Origin: Candidatus Bilamarchaeum dharawalense
GTDB lineage: Archaea > Micrarchaeota > Micrarchaeia > Anstonellales > Bilamarchaeaceae
Assembly (NCBI GenBank): GCA_902386555.1
Contig: CABMJJ010000004.1
Location: 1 to 52,199 of the forward strand
Direction of reading: 5' to 3'
DNA length: 52,199 nt
Positions within the stretch are counted from its first letter, which is position 1. Every line of letters starts with the position of its first letter. Below are positions 16,140 to 25,335 of this stretch, in pieces. The translations under genes and the position numbers were made by a program. Under the pieces are notes generated by a model that had not been told where the DNA came from, searched no databases, and saw only the letters and a program-made list of their open reading frames with translations.

Positions 16140-16726
16140 GAATCAAATCTCTTTAGCACAATATCCCAGTTTATGGCTTTGAAAAATGAATTGATGTAAT
16201 CTGGTTTTTTCAATCCATAGTCAATCATATATGCATGTTCGAAAACATCCATGATCAAAAGTGGAACTGCATTGGAAAGATGACCAATATCATGTTCGTT
16301 TACCCAAATATTGAAGAGCCGCTTAGCAGTTTTATCATAGTATAATATTACCCAACCAATACCGCGCATGGCACCAGTTGCTCGAAAATCTTTTTCCCAA
16401 TTTTCAAATGAGCCGAAATCTTTTTCCAATTGTAGATAAATTGGATGAATCTCTTTCATCTGTAAAGGTTTTCCTCCTTTTATCAAGTTGCCAAAATAAA
16501 GCTCATGCAACACCATTCCATTGTACTCCCAACCAAATCGCCTTTTCAATTCGGCATATTCTGGCGTGCCCATTTTACCTTCCTTTAACAGGGTGACAAG
16601 TAAATCAGAAACTTTATTCGTATTTGCCACATACCCTTGGTATAGAGTGAAATGATTCTTCAATAATTGTTCGCTAAATCCTTCAGTGCCGATTAGGTTT
16701 TCGAAATTTTTTGCTTCATATGGCAT
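16136..16726 (-). CDS. sod: Superoxide dismutase, Fe/Mn family
   Basis: The 196 residues have all four metal ligands of the Fe/Mn SOD family: His25 in K-N-H-F-T, His74 in V-L-H-E-L-Y-F, Asp160 and His164 in M-D-V-F-E-H-A-Y. The family catalyses dismutation of superoxide to oxygen and hydrogen peroxide in the cytosol. Iron or manganese preference cannot be read from this. The start is two bases after the stop of the upstream 16729-17286 gene, so they probably share a transcript. Confidence 0.93.
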   Translation of the reverse strand: MPYEAKNFENLIGTEGFSEQLLKNHFTLYQGYVANTNKVSDLLVTLLKEGKMGTPEYAELKRRFGWEYNGMVLHELYFGNLIKGGKPLQMKEIHPIYLQLEKDFGSFENWEKDFRATGAMRGIGWVILYYDKTAKRLFNIWVNEHDIGHLSNAVPLLIMDVFEHAYMIDYGLKKPDYINSFFKAINWDIVLKRFDS

Positions 16727-16728
16727 GG

Positions 16729-17286
16729 TTATCCCTCTTCTTCATAATTCTCATATACTAAATCATTAAAGGAATAGGCCGCGGCATCTTCAGAAAAAAC
16801 TTTTAGGGCGTCATCGCCCATCAGAAGTGATCCGCTTTCAGGTGCAAAAACATATTGCATTTTGTCCCAGGAAAATTTAACGTAGGATTTGCCTTTTTTA
16901 GTGACACATACTTTTACGTCTTCGGATTCAATTGAACGCAGAAGTGCAGCCAACAAAATCGCTTTGTCCATGGCAGTACCTATTTTGATTTTCTCCATTT
17001 CTTCAAAATCAACCCAAAACGTAAATGAGAATTCACAGGTCTTTATGGTTCGTACATAGTCCATTGCCCTTTGTGCTGCCATGAGGAAATGCTTTTGTGG
17101 GATGTATGGGAGCATATCAGAAATAATGGCATCCCTGTGTTTTTTGATCAGATCGCTGTAGGGGGAGACACGCTGGCGAATTTCAGATATGGAATGGGAT
17201 TCTTTCTCGCTAATAAGGGACTTGTATCGATTGATAACAAGCTTGTAGATCTCGAGCTTAGTAACAGTGTCAAGTTCGTCTACCAT
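16729..17286 (-). CDS. Transglutaminase-like-fold protein without the catalytic cysteine (tentative)
   Basis: The 185-residue protein has a helical N-terminal half and then a segment G-T-A-M-D-K-A-I-L-L-A-A-L-L-R (about 97-111). This resembles the active-site helix of archaeal transglutaminase-like proteins, where the second or third position is normally Cys. A beta strand with V-K-V-C-V and then Y-V-K-F-S-W-D follow, as expected of that fold. The Cys position reads Ala/Met here, so catalysis is unlikely. It lies directly upstream of SOD in the same orientation. It may instead be an uncharacterised family, and I am only moderately sure of the fold. Confidence 0.35.
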   Translation of the reverse strand: MVDELDTVTKLEIYKLVINRYKSLISEKESHSISEIRQRVSPYSDLIKKHRDAIISDMLPYIPQKHFLMAAQRAMDYVRTIKTCEFSFTFWVDFEEMEKIKIGTAMDKAILLAALLRSIESEDVKVCVTKKGKSYVKFSWDKMQYVFAPESGSLLMGDDALKVFSEDAAAYSFNDLVYENYEEEG

Positions 17287-17380
17287 TGTAGAGGTAAAGA
17301 CGTCGAGTAATTATAAATCTTCTTCTTTGACTGTTTTTAGGCGCTTAACCAATTAATTTGATTTGAACGGACGACAAAGG

Positions 17381-17388
17381 TATTTAAC
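17381..17388 (+). promoter_or_regulatory. TATA box giving a leaderless start at 17411
   Basis: TATTTAAC lies 23-30 bases upstream of the ATG at 17411, so transcription would begin at or next to the start codon. This favours 17411 over an upstream in-frame ATG at 17363. Confidence 0.5.
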
Positions 17389-17410
17389 CATTCTCAATTT
17401 TAATCTAATA

Positions 17411-18265
17411 ATGGCTTTTGAACTATTTATTGGACTAGTTACTGTCTTGGCTGTTGCGTATGCATTACTAGCCAAATACGTCCAGAACAAATTTGTTGAC
17501 AAAAAACAAATGGAAGATTATCAGGCGAAGATGAAGTTGCTAAATGAAGAATATGAAAAAGCAAAAAAAACAGGCGACAAGAAAAAAATGCAGGATGCGC
17601 TTGACAGGCAAATGGCATTCATGCCCGAGATGAACAAAATAATGTTTGCCCAGTTTAAGCCAATGATCTACATCATTATTGTATTTGCTGTTTTTAGCTG
17701 GGTGATAGGTGCGATGGATGATACGATAAAAGATGATATTTTGCTTAATTTAAGCGATGATGGATTGGGTTGTGACAAAATGGCAGGGGATGGAATTTAC
17801 TCAACCTGTTACCAACTAAACAATGAAAATTATGGTAAATGGACAGTAACCGGAATCGTCTACGAATCTGGACACGAACTCGCCCGAAACCAGAGTTATT
17901 TCCAGTATGGACTTTCAGACAATGACAGCTATGTTGAAGGAGACAAGGGGGAGGTAGTGACAACTACCACTGACAAATTAGAGTATACAAAAGGCGAGAC
18001 TGTATCAATTTATGCCAAGCCGGCCAACATGACAAAGCCAGGTTGGTTTGGCGGACCACGTCAGATCGTAGTGGAAAAAGTTCAAGCAGTTTTATCCAAT
18101 GGAACCTATTTCAGGGTCGACCTGCCCATTACCATTCCAATTGTTAACATAAAAAGTTTCTATCAACCAGTAGTCTGGTTTATCTTCATATCATTCATAT
18201 TAAACCTGATCATGAGTTTGATTATGAATAAGAAAAGTAAGGTAGGGGCGCAAAACCCCAAATAA
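17411..18265 (+). CDS. EMC3/TMCO1-type membrane insertase (DUF106, YidC/Oxa1 superfamily) with extracytoplasmic insertion
   Basis: The protein has 284 residues. TM1 spans about 3-20, a charged cytosolic coiled coil about 28-68 (with many K/E/Q and a F-M-P-E-M-N motif), TM2 about 83-101, and TM3 about 252-275. This three-helix and coiled-coil plan is that of archaeal DUF106 proteins, members of the Oxa1 superfamily that help insert membrane proteins. Between TM2 and TM3 is an extra domain of about 145 residues, with G-D-G-I-Y-S and alternating strands that look Ig-like. The neighbours cmk and cbf5 are the ones expected in archaeal DUF106 clusters. Confidence 0.8.
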   Translation: MAFELFIGLVTVLAVAYALLAKYVQNKFVDKKQMEDYQAKMKLLNEEYEKAKKTGDKKKMQDALDRQMAFMPEMNKIMFAQFKPMIYIIIVFAVFSWVIGAMDDTIKDDILLNLSDDGLGCDKMAGDGIYSTCYQLNNENYGKWTVTGIVYESGHELARNQSYFQYGLSDNDSYVEGDKGEVVTTTTDKLEYTKGETVSIYAKPANMTKPGWFGGPRQIVVEKVQAVLSNGTYFRVDLPITIPIVNIKSFYQPVVWFIFISFILNLIMSLIMNKKSKVGAQNPK

Positions 18266-18284
18266 TTCAGTGAGGGTTTTGAAA

Positions 18285-18794
18285 ATGATAATTGCAGTTT
18301 CGGGTTTGACAGGAAGTGGAAAGAATACTCTGGGCGAATTGCTGGCAAAAAAATTAGGGTATAAATTGGTTTGTCCTACGTTCAAGGATCTTGCTGCAAA
18401 AGAAAAAATCTCACTCATGGAGTTTCAGAAAAAAGCTGAAAAGGACCATGATATTGATAAAAAATTCGATGCGATTTTAAAAGAACAGGCAACTGGGAAT
18501 TGTGTTGTTACCACTTGGCTTGGCCCATGGATTGTGGAAGCAGACATAAGAATTAAAGTAACCGCCCCTTTGGAGGTTAGAGCAGAAAGAGTTGCAAAGC
18601 GAGATGGGATGACCCTGACCCAGGCAAAGAAACACGTCAAAGAAAGGGATGAAGAAAATCGCATGAGATACAAAAAAGTTTACGGAATAGATATTTACGA
18701 TGAAAGTAAATTTGATGCCATATTGGATAACAGTAATAAAACACCAGAACAGTTGCTTGAAATTGCCCTGGACATGGTAAGAGCAAAGAGATGA
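18285..18794 (+). CDS. cmk: Cytidylate kinase, archaeal type
   Basis: About 170 residues. The P-loop G-L-T-G-S-G-K-N-T is at residues 7-15, and a later R-A-E-R-V-A-K-R-D-G segment and K-x-x-x-x-R-D-E-E-N-R-M-R-Y lid match the short archaeal Cmk. It phosphorylates CMP and dCMP with ATP. An in-frame GTG at 18270 exists, but the GTGAGG there is a good Shine-Dalgarno for ATG 18285. The stop overlaps the cbf5 start by four bases (ATGA). Confidence 0.92.
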   Translation: MIIAVSGLTGSGKNTLGELLAKKLGYKLVCPTFKDLAAKEKISLMEFQKKAEKDHDIDKKFDAILKEQATGNCVVTTWLGPWIVEADIRIKVTAPLEVRAERVAKRDGMTLTQAKKHVKERDEENRMRYKKVYGIDIYDESKFDAILDNSNKTPEQLLEIALDMVRAKR

Positions 18795-19660
18795 CCATGA
18801 CCGATGTCAAAAAGATAATTGAGAATAGTATCATTCTGATCAATAAACCTCCAGGACAAACTAGCCATGAGATAACTACTTTTGTAAAAAAGATAACAGG
18901 TGCAAGCAGATCAGGGCATGCAGGTACACTGGATCCAAATGTTTCAGGAGTTTTACCAGTTGCCCTTGGTAGAGCAACCAAACTTCTTCGCTATGTTGCT
19001 GGCAAAGATAAAACCTATGTTGGAATAATAAAATTCAGGCACATTTTAGCTAGACAAGAGATAGAAGCGCTATTCAAGGAATTCACGGGTGAATTAACAC
19101 AGACTCCGCCAAAAATAAGTGCAGTTCGGAAAGTTCCGCGCAAAAGAACAGTGTACACTCTTAGGCTTCTGGAAAACAAGGAGCACATTGCACTTTTTGA
19201 AACCAATGTTGATGCAGGAACCTATATCCGAACCTTGTGCGACGACATGGGCAAAAAATGCGGTGGGGCAAGAATGGAGGAATTAAGGCGCACTGCAGTG
19301 GGCAGAATACATGAAAAGGACACATTCACCATGCAGGAAGTGATAGATGCCATGTGGCTGTTGAAAAACAAAGAGGATAGCAGCGAGATAGAAAAAATGC
19401 TCCAGCCACCGGAAAAGTTTATTGATTTGCAGAAAGTTTATTTGAAAGAAAGTGCTTTGAAATCAGTGCTCAACGGAGCTCAGATAATGATACCTGCAAT
19501 CGAAAAAATAGGCGAAGTTGAAAGAGGAGAGAGGGTGGCGATCTATGCAGGGCAAGTTTTCATTGGTGTTGGACAGATGCAGATTGCAGGAAGAGAATTC
19601 AACGAGAAAATAAAGGGAGAGGCAATAAAACTCGAGAGAGTTCATGCTGAGAGAATGTAA
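18791..19660 (+). CDS. cbf5: tRNA/rRNA pseudouridine synthase Cbf5 (TruB family)
   Basis: The 289-residue protein has the TruB/Cbf5 active-site motif H-A-G-T-L-D-P-N-V-S-G with catalytic Asp48, then the K-T-Y-V-G and T-P-P-K-I-S-A-V-R segments and R-T-L-C-D-D-M-G. The C-terminal 75 residues form a PUA domain. In archaea Cbf5 is the catalytic subunit of H/ACA ribonucleoproteins and can also make tRNA pseudouridine 55. Its length is slightly short for archaeal Cbf5. Translationally coupled to cmk. A second ATG at 18797 is possible. Confidence 0.93.
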   Translation: MTMTDVKKIIENSIILINKPPGQTSHEITTFVKKITGASRSGHAGTLDPNVSGVLPVALGRATKLLRYVAGKDKTYVGIIKFRHILARQEIEALFKEFTGELTQTPPKISAVRKVPRKRTVYTLRLLENKEHIALFETNVDAGTYIRTLCDDMGKKCGGARMEELRRTAVGRIHEKDTFTMQEVIDAMWLLKNKEDSSEIEKMLQPPEKFIDLQKVYLKESALKSVLNGAQIMIPAIEKIGEVERGERVAIYAGQVFIGVGQMQIAGREFNEKIKGEAIKLERVHAERM

Positions 19661-19662
19661 GT

Positions 19663-20883
19663 ATGACAAGACTAAAACCAGTGCTTTCATTATTTGATGC
19701 TGTTAATGTCGCTTTAGGTTCGATAATTGGTGCAGGAATTTTTGTTATTATAGGTGCAGCGGCAGGCTTGGCAGGTCCAGCAGTGTTTCTTTCCGTTATA
19801 GTGGCAGCCATTGTCGCCATACTGACAGGGCTCACTAGTGCCGAACTGAGTAAGAAATTCCCCACAAGTGGTGGGGCGTACATATTTGCAAAAAAAGCAC
19901 TGTCTAAATCAGTAGGATTTGTAGTTGGCTGGGTGTGGTTATTTTCAAATGTGGTTGTAGGCGCCACTGTGGCCGTAGGATTTGCCTATTACCTAAATTT
20001 CTTTATCCCAAGTATACCAACCAATATCGGTGCTGCTCTGGCAGTGGGATTGGCCACCTTATTCCACCTGATGGGCACAAAAGAATCAAGCAGGGTAAAC
20101 AACATTTTAGTGGTAATAAAAATTGCCATATTATTATTTTTCTTTGTCAGCGCAATATTCTTTTTCCAACAAGCTAATTTCGAACCATTACTTCCGTTCG
20201 GAATAGAAGGAGTGTTGGCCGGTGCCGCAACCATATTCTTTGCCTATTCTGGATTTGCAAGAGTTGCGGTAATTGCAGATGAGATAAAAAATCCTTCAAA
20301 AAATGTTCCGAAGGCAACCATCCTATCGATCATAGTATCCACGGCCATTTATGTGCTGGTAGCCGTTGCGGCAGTGGGGATAGCCGGTTATGAAATGCTT
20401 GCCAGATCTGGCTCGCCATTGGCAGATGCCATAAATATGGAGGGATTGGGCTTTGGAGCAGATCTAGTTGGTGCAGGGGCACTTGTTGCAACTGGAACCG
20501 TCATTCTAGCATCCATATTGGGTGTATCTAGACTGGCGTATACCATGGCAAACAACAGAGAACTTCCGAAATTTATTACCAGATTGGATAAAAAGCAAGT
20601 TCCCAAAAATTCGATTATAGTAAGCGGCATTGGGATGATTATACTGGCGTTATTTGCGGATTTGCCCCATATTGCGTATATTAGTAGCTTCTCTCTTCTT
20701 CTTTATTATGCAGCTCTTAATCTAAGCGGACTGAAAATATTGAAAGGTAAGACCAGATATGCTGCTTTTCTAGGATTAATTTCTTGCTTAGTTTTAATGC
20801 TAAGTCTTCCGGCATTATCTTGGATAGTTGGACTGGTAGTGGTTTTACTGGGAATTGTTTATTACAAATTTTTTGTAAAATAA
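19663..20883 (+). CDS. APC-superfamily amino acid permease
   Basis: The 406 residues are almost entirely membrane helices. TM1 carries the G-S-I-I-G-A-G-I-F-V motif typical of the amino acid-polyamine-cation superfamily. A T-S-G-G-A-Y segment follows TM2, and a F-F-A-Y-S-G-F-A-R motif marks the broken TM6. About 11-12 helices can be counted. The substrate cannot be assigned. It starts three bases after cbf5 ends, and its stop abuts that of the convergent thiI with no spacer. Confidence 0.88.
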   Translation: MTRLKPVLSLFDAVNVALGSIIGAGIFVIIGAAAGLAGPAVFLSVIVAAIVAILTGLTSAELSKKFPTSGGAYIFAKKALSKSVGFVVGWVWLFSNVVVGATVAVGFAYYLNFFIPSIPTNIGAALAVGLATLFHLMGTKESSRVNNILVVIKIAILLFFFVSAIFFFQQANFEPLLPFGIEGVLAGAATIFFAYSGFARVAVIADEIKNPSKNVPKATILSIIVSTAIYVLVAVAAVGIAGYEMLARSGSPLADAINMEGLGFGADLVGAGALVATGTVILASILGVSRLAYTMANNRELPKFITRLDKKQVPKNSIIVSGIGMIILALFADLPHIAYISSFSLLLYYAALNLSGLKILKGKTRYAAFLGLISCLVLMLSLPALSWIVGLVVVLLGIVYYKFFVK

Positions 20884-22026
20884 TTAGATTTCAACAATCT
20901 CTATTTGCTCAATTGTTTTGTCGACAATTGAATCCATATCAATTTCTTTTTCTACTTTTTTGGCATCGTCCAGCCAGACATTGGTTGATGGACTCTTGGT
21001 GGCAACAAGGGAACAACAATCCTTGTAGGGTTGAATGGAAATTTCAAAAGTTCCAACTTTCTTTGCCAGATCAACAATTTCTTGTTTGTTAAAAGAGATA
21101 AGCGGACGAAAAACAGGAAGTTGGGCTGCCTCGTCTGTCGCAAATAGATTATCTAAAGTCTGGGATGCGACTTGGCCAAGGCTGTCACCAGTAACAGCCC
21201 CCTTGTATTTGTATTTTCTAGCAAGTCTATTGACCAAATGTAGAATAAACCGCCTAAAAATTACAAGTTCTATTTTGGAATCGATCTTCAAAGTTGCCTT
21301 GTAGAATTCTTCGTAGGGAACCAGAAACAATTTTTGTTTAACTGGCGAAAATTCACGTATTCTATTTGCCAGTTGAATGATTTTTGATTTTTTAGCATGG
21401 TTATTGCTTGGAAAGGAGTGAAGATGAAGTAGATCCACCATGCAACCCCGTTTCATCATGAGTAATGAGGAAACAGGAGAATCTATACCACCTGACAATA
21501 AAGACAAAACTTTTCCACTGGAACCAACTGGCATACCGCCAAATCCTTTGAACTTGTCAAAACAGATTAGCACTTCTCCCGGGATAACATCAACGTAAAT
21601 AATTTTTTCTGGATTTTCCAGATCCACTTTGCAGCCTTTCTTAACTAAAACTGCACCAACCGCTGCGTTGATTTCCTGGGATTTCATTGGGAAGGATTTA
21701 TCAGATCTTTTTGTCTCAACGCAAATTGTATGGCCAACAAGATCAGAAGAATTTTCCAGAACAGCGTTCTCAATTTCTTTGATATTGGGTGCAACGGAAA
21801 TCGGAAAGGAGATATAATCAATACCAAAAACTTTTAGAGCTGCTGACTTTACTTTCTCCCTATCGAAATCATCAGATGCTAACAGGATCCTACTTGCTTT
21901 TTTCTGGACCTTGAATTTGCCAAATGGTGTTAGGCCAAAAAGCAAATTTTTTATGGTAAGATTTTCAATGTGATAGCGATTTGCACCCTTGAGTATTGCT
22001 TCAGAAAAAGTAACACTAATAAGCAA
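20884..22026 (-). CDS. thiI: tRNA 4-thiouridine sulfurtransferase ThiI
   Basis: The protein has about 380 residues: an N-terminal ferredoxin-like and THUMP region (to about 170), then an adenylation PP-loop domain with L-L-S-G-G-I-D-S-P-V. It adenylates U8 of tRNA and transfers sulfur. There is no C-terminal rhodanese domain. A Y-K-D-C-C-S-L segment near residue 345 supplies cysteines that could take that role, as in archaeal ThiI. In-frame ATG exists at 22044, overlapping the upstream gene. GGTG precedes a TTG at 22026 that fits the family start better, so I chose TTG with moderate confidence. Confidence 0.88.
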   Translation of the reverse strand: MLISVTFSEAILKGANRYHIENLTIKNLLFGLTPFGKFKVQKKASRILLASDDFDREKVKSAALKVFGIDYISFPISVAPNIKEIENAVLENSSDLVGHTICVETKRSDKSFPMKSQEINAAVGAVLVKKGCKVDLENPEKIIYVDVIPGEVLICFDKFKGFGGMPVGSSGKVLSLLSGGIDSPVSSLLMMKRGCMVDLLHLHSFPSNNHAKKSKIIQLANRIREFSPVKQKLFLVPYEEFYKATLKIDSKIELVIFRRFILHLVNRLARKYKYKGAVTGDSLGQVASQTLDNLFATDEAAQLPVFRPLISFNKQEIVDLAKKVGTFEISIQPYKDCCSLVATKSPSTNVWLDDAKKVEKEIDMDSIVDKTIEQIEIVEI

Positions 22027-22034
22027 AGAAGCAC

Positions 22035-22643
22035 CTATTCGCATACTTCTACAGGTGTGGATTCCATCCTAGTTACTGGCTGACATTCGGTTTCTGTTTT
22101 GGTAATGTCATTGCATTCTTCGATCTCTGGTTGCCCAACAACACCAAGCTGACAATCTGCGGTGCTGATTGGTTTACCAGGCTCGTAGATTTGATAGAAA
22201 TCAAAGGTTGCAGTCTCACCAGCATCAATAACATGAGATATTGGATCTTTCATAAATGCAGCATTGTGAAAAGTGAAATTTGCTTGAACAGTTATGGTGC
22301 CACTTACTTTCTTCTCAGTGCTTTTAATGGTAAGGATACAGCGGGTCATGGCACGACTACATTCCTTGCATTCGTTGATTTCCCTCCCAGTACATGTACC
22401 ATCAGCAGAACATAGCGTATTTTTACTTAACCCCATTACAGTATAATTCAGCAATCTCTTATCACAAATATTGGTGGTTTTGGAATAATTCTGACATTCG
22501 TATCTTGTAACTGGAAGCTCCTTGTTAACGATTTTGCAGGTTGGTTGTTTGGTATTATCATTATTTGGCGTTTCAGTTGGAAGAGTCACGCAGCCAGCAA
22601 AAATAAGCATTGCAAAAATACCTAATACAAAGAGATATCGCAC
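22035..22643 (-). CDS. Cysteine-rich lipoprotein of unknown function
   Basis: 202 residues. Residues 1-18 form a signal peptide ending in the lipobox F-A-G-C, so Cys18 is the likely lipidated residue. A Pro/Thr/Asn-rich linker follows, then a mature domain with more than a dozen cysteines, probably disulfide-bonded outside the cell, with a central beta-rich segment. No known domain is recognised. It lies downstream of the large secreted protein at 22693 in the same orientation and may be coexpressed with it. Confidence 0.6.
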   Translation of the reverse strand: MRYLFVLGIFAMLIFAGCVTLPTETPNNDNTKQPTCKIVNKELPVTRYECQNYSKTTNICDKRLLNYTVMGLSKNTLCSADGTCTGREINECKECSRAMTRCILTIKSTEKKVSGTITVQANFTFHNAAFMKDPISHVIDAGETATFDFYQIYEPGKPISTADCQLGVVGQPEIEECNDITKTETECQPVTRMESTPVEVCE

Positions 22644-22692
22644 TTAATTCACCGGTGTTACATCTGTTTGCATGTTTATATAGGTTTCCAGG

Positions 22693-25305
22693 CTAGGAGG
22701 TCTTTCCAAAAAGAAATGAAATAAAGGAATTGTACCAGCCCACCAAAACTTCGTAGATAAAATCAGTGAACCCAGTAAATCCGCCGGCGGAGCCAGAATT
22801 GGTGGATGATGTTGGTTCGGATAAAGTCGAAATACGATAGACTTCGAGTTTCTTACCCTGGGATTTGGTATAAAAAACCCCTCTTTCAGTTGCACCGATA
22901 TTATCAACGCCATATTGATCTATTTTGGAACTGAAATTTTGACCATCTGAAGAGTAAAGCATCACACCATAGGGGTCCTTGGCAAGGATAATGAATTTGC
23001 CACCGGGAGACATGGAAACAGACTTGATTTTACCATCAACCTCCCATGTTTTTACGCCATTAGAATAGTAGCTGCCACCTTCATAATTTGCAATGAAAAC
23101 ATCATTGTTTTTGTAATTGCCTGAAACTATTGGGTTGTTGATATTAGATTTATCAAGTTCAACATAATCTGGAGCGCCCAATGTGAAAATGCAAACTTTT
23201 TTGTTGCATTTACCAAGAGCTCTGTTTTTAGACAGACCCAACACATCAAGGGCATAATTTCCAGTTGGCGGATCGCAGGTTTTGTTTGCTATTAACATGC
23301 ATGGTTCAAGCAAACCATAACCAAAAACATAGAAAAGAGGGGATTCTCCAACAAGTGTTGACAGTTCAGTTGCTGATGAATGTTCAAGAGTGTCTAGTTT
23401 GTCACCGTCAGAATAATCATGAATGATTGACCCATTCTGAGAGAATAGAAGATAGTGGCCCTGATCGCCACCTTTCATACTACCTTCGCCTGCACCAAAA
23501 CCAAAATACAACACAGAGCCGTCATAGGATGGAGAAAGCTTGTAATGAGCACAGGAATCATTGAATTCATGTTTATAGATTTGATTGCCGTCTGGAAGGG
23601 AATAGGAATAAAGAGTGCAGCGATTATTACCTGTTTTTGCAGTTGTCACGTATAGGAAATTTCCATTTCGACTAAAGACCGAGTCTCTTGGTTCTTCAGC
23701 TTCATAATTTTTTTCAAATACTTTTTCAGCAGAGGATAAAATTGTGTAATCATCATTTGCATCTGGAGTTAGGCAGCTAACATTGGAAACCGTGATATTT
23801 GTATATTGCATCTTCACATCAAAATCACTTACAAAAGGAGAGCAGTTTTGAGAGGTTATGATTACGGTACCTTCATTACCACGGATGGGAATTGCACTGG
23901 TCTTGGCATAGATGCCAGCAAATCTGCCCTTATCGGTTTCAATAATATACCAACCATTGGACGGGTAGTTGATGGAGATTGTGGCTGGATTTTGAAGAAG
24001 GGAAAGATCGATATAGGTATAATTTATACGATGAGTGCTATAGCGTGTGCCAGCATCATAACTGAAAACAAGAACTGTTGAATTTGGAGAGTAACCAGGT
24101 TTGTGGACATAGAGCGAAACTGTCCCCTCATCAATGATGTATTTATATAGCTCATAATTTCCGCTCTCGTCAGTATAGACTGCCTGACCGGCTCCAGTAG
24201 TAAGTGGAAAAGAAGATGCAGATTGCGTACTCACAATTGCATCTTCAATGGGCCTTCCGGTTTCATCAGTTATCTTACCTTGAATATGAAGATATTGAGG
24301 ATCCGGGTAGATGGTACGTTCATCAATGACTTGTCCATTTTCAGTAATTTGAAGAGTCATGTAGGACTTCACAGGATCAGGAAAGTTTATTTCATAGGAA
24401 CCAGAAACTTCAGAATCGCCTGCAATGGATAATGGTTCTGATATGGCCGGAGTATTTTGGTATGCACTTCCGTAGTAGAAATTTAGAACAACATTACCGG
24501 TAACTTCACCCTGATTTTCAACAGTTGGAGTTATGATAAAATCATTGGTCTTAGGTAAATTACGATAGTAGGAAACATTGGCGAATCGGACATAGGCAGG
24601 AGCAGGAAGGTCGTTAACAACCAGATCGTAAGTGTTGTCATGAGTGTACATCTCATACATTCCCGGCTCGGTCGTAACAACTATTCTAACAATATTGTAT
24701 CTATCTTTTTTTGGTTCGTAGTTTAAAACAAAACCACGTTCACTCTCATTGAATCCTACTGGTGAATAGCGAACATAAAAAGGACGCATGCCCTCCAAAG
24801 TTTTGTTGGTAATTAGTTTGAAATTAGTAACTGATAGATTACTGCTATCCCCGCTTGAAACAGAAACATATGCTTTACGGATATATGCTCTGCCACCGTT
24901 CTTTACAACCACATGTATTTGGTGAGTATCTTCATCATAGTAAACAGTATCCTCGTTTACATATAGATTAGGAGCATAGGATAGGTTATCCTGTGCGCAT
25001 GATGCACGACAGGCATCAAGTTTTGGTGCAATGCAATCGGTGATTACATCCGCACAGAGAAATGCCTGCATTTCAGTCTGAAAACTAACTTCGCTTAAAA
25101 CAAAATCAGCCCACATGCTGACCATTTCTTTACTTAATTCAGTGGGACTCATGGAACAGAATTCTTCTATGTAGGCCCAGCAATAATCATCCTGCCAAGT
25201 AAGTTTCCAAGCTGCACATTGAGAGTAACAAACATCGGTTTGATTAAATGCGTAAGATTGGCTAAATAAAAATCCTAGCAAAATTAGCAAAATTAGTTTT
25301 TTCAT
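22693..25305 (-). CDS. Large exported protein with carboxypeptidase-regulatory-like and beta-propeller regions
   Basis: 870 residues. A Sec signal peptide covers 1-19. A Cys-rich helical region (about 20-125) follows. Then come CARDB-like beta sandwiches (about 130-340), with Asn-glycosylation sequons. A segment I-Q-G-K-I-T-D-E-T-G-R-P-I-E-D-A-I-V-S (about 348-365) matches a carboxypeptidase-regulatory-like Ig fold. The second half (about 530-820) repeats strands with S-x-x-G-x-F-L/I motifs like a WD40-type propeller. A Ser/Gly/Thr linker and a hydrophobic C-terminal helix end it, so it may be membrane-anchored at the C-terminus. It is probably a surface binding protein. The ligand is unknown. 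Confidence 0.6.
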   Translation of the reverse strand: MKKLILLILLGFLFSQSYAFNQTDVCYSQCAAWKLTWQDDYCWAYIEEFCSMSPTELSKEMVSMWADFVLSEVSFQTEMQAFLCADVITDCIAPKLDACRASCAQDNLSYAPNLYVNEDTVYYDEDTHQIHVVVKNGGRAYIRKAYVSVSSGDSSNLSVTNFKLITNKTLEGMRPFYVRYSPVGFNESERGFVLNYEPKKDRYNIVRIVVTTEPGMYEMYTHDNTYDLVVNDLPAPAYVRFANVSYYRNLPKTNDFIITPTVENQGEVTGNVVLNFYYGSAYQNTPAISEPLSIAGDSEVSGSYEINFPDPVKSYMTLQITENGQVIDERTIYPDPQYLHIQGKITDETGRPIEDAIVSTQSASSFPLTTGAGQAVYTDESGNYELYKYIIDEGTVSLYVHKPGYSPNSTVLVFSYDAGTRYSTHRINYTYIDLSLLQNPATISINYPSNGWYIIETDKGRFAGIYAKTSAIPIRGNEGTVIITSQNCSPFVSDFDVKMQYTNITVSNVSCLTPDANDDYTILSSAEKVFEKNYEAEEPRDSVFSRNGNFLYVTTAKTGNNRCTLYSYSLPDGNQIYKHEFNDSCAHYKLSPSYDGSVLYFGFGAGEGSMKGGDQGHYLLFSQNGSIIHDYSDGDKLDTLEHSSATELSTLVGESPLFYVFGYGLLEPCMLIANKTCDPPTGNYALDVLGLSKNRALGKCNKKVCIFTLGAPDYVELDKSNINNPIVSGNYKNNDVFIANYEGGSYYSNGVKTWEVDGKIKSVSMSPGGKFIILAKDPYGVMLYSSDGQNFSSKIDQYGVDNIGATERGVFYTKSQGKKLEVYRISTLSEPTSSTNSGSAGGFTGFTDFIYEVLVGWYNSFISFLFGKTS

Positions 25306-25335
25306 AAAATTCTATGCTTTCATGGGATTAAAAAG

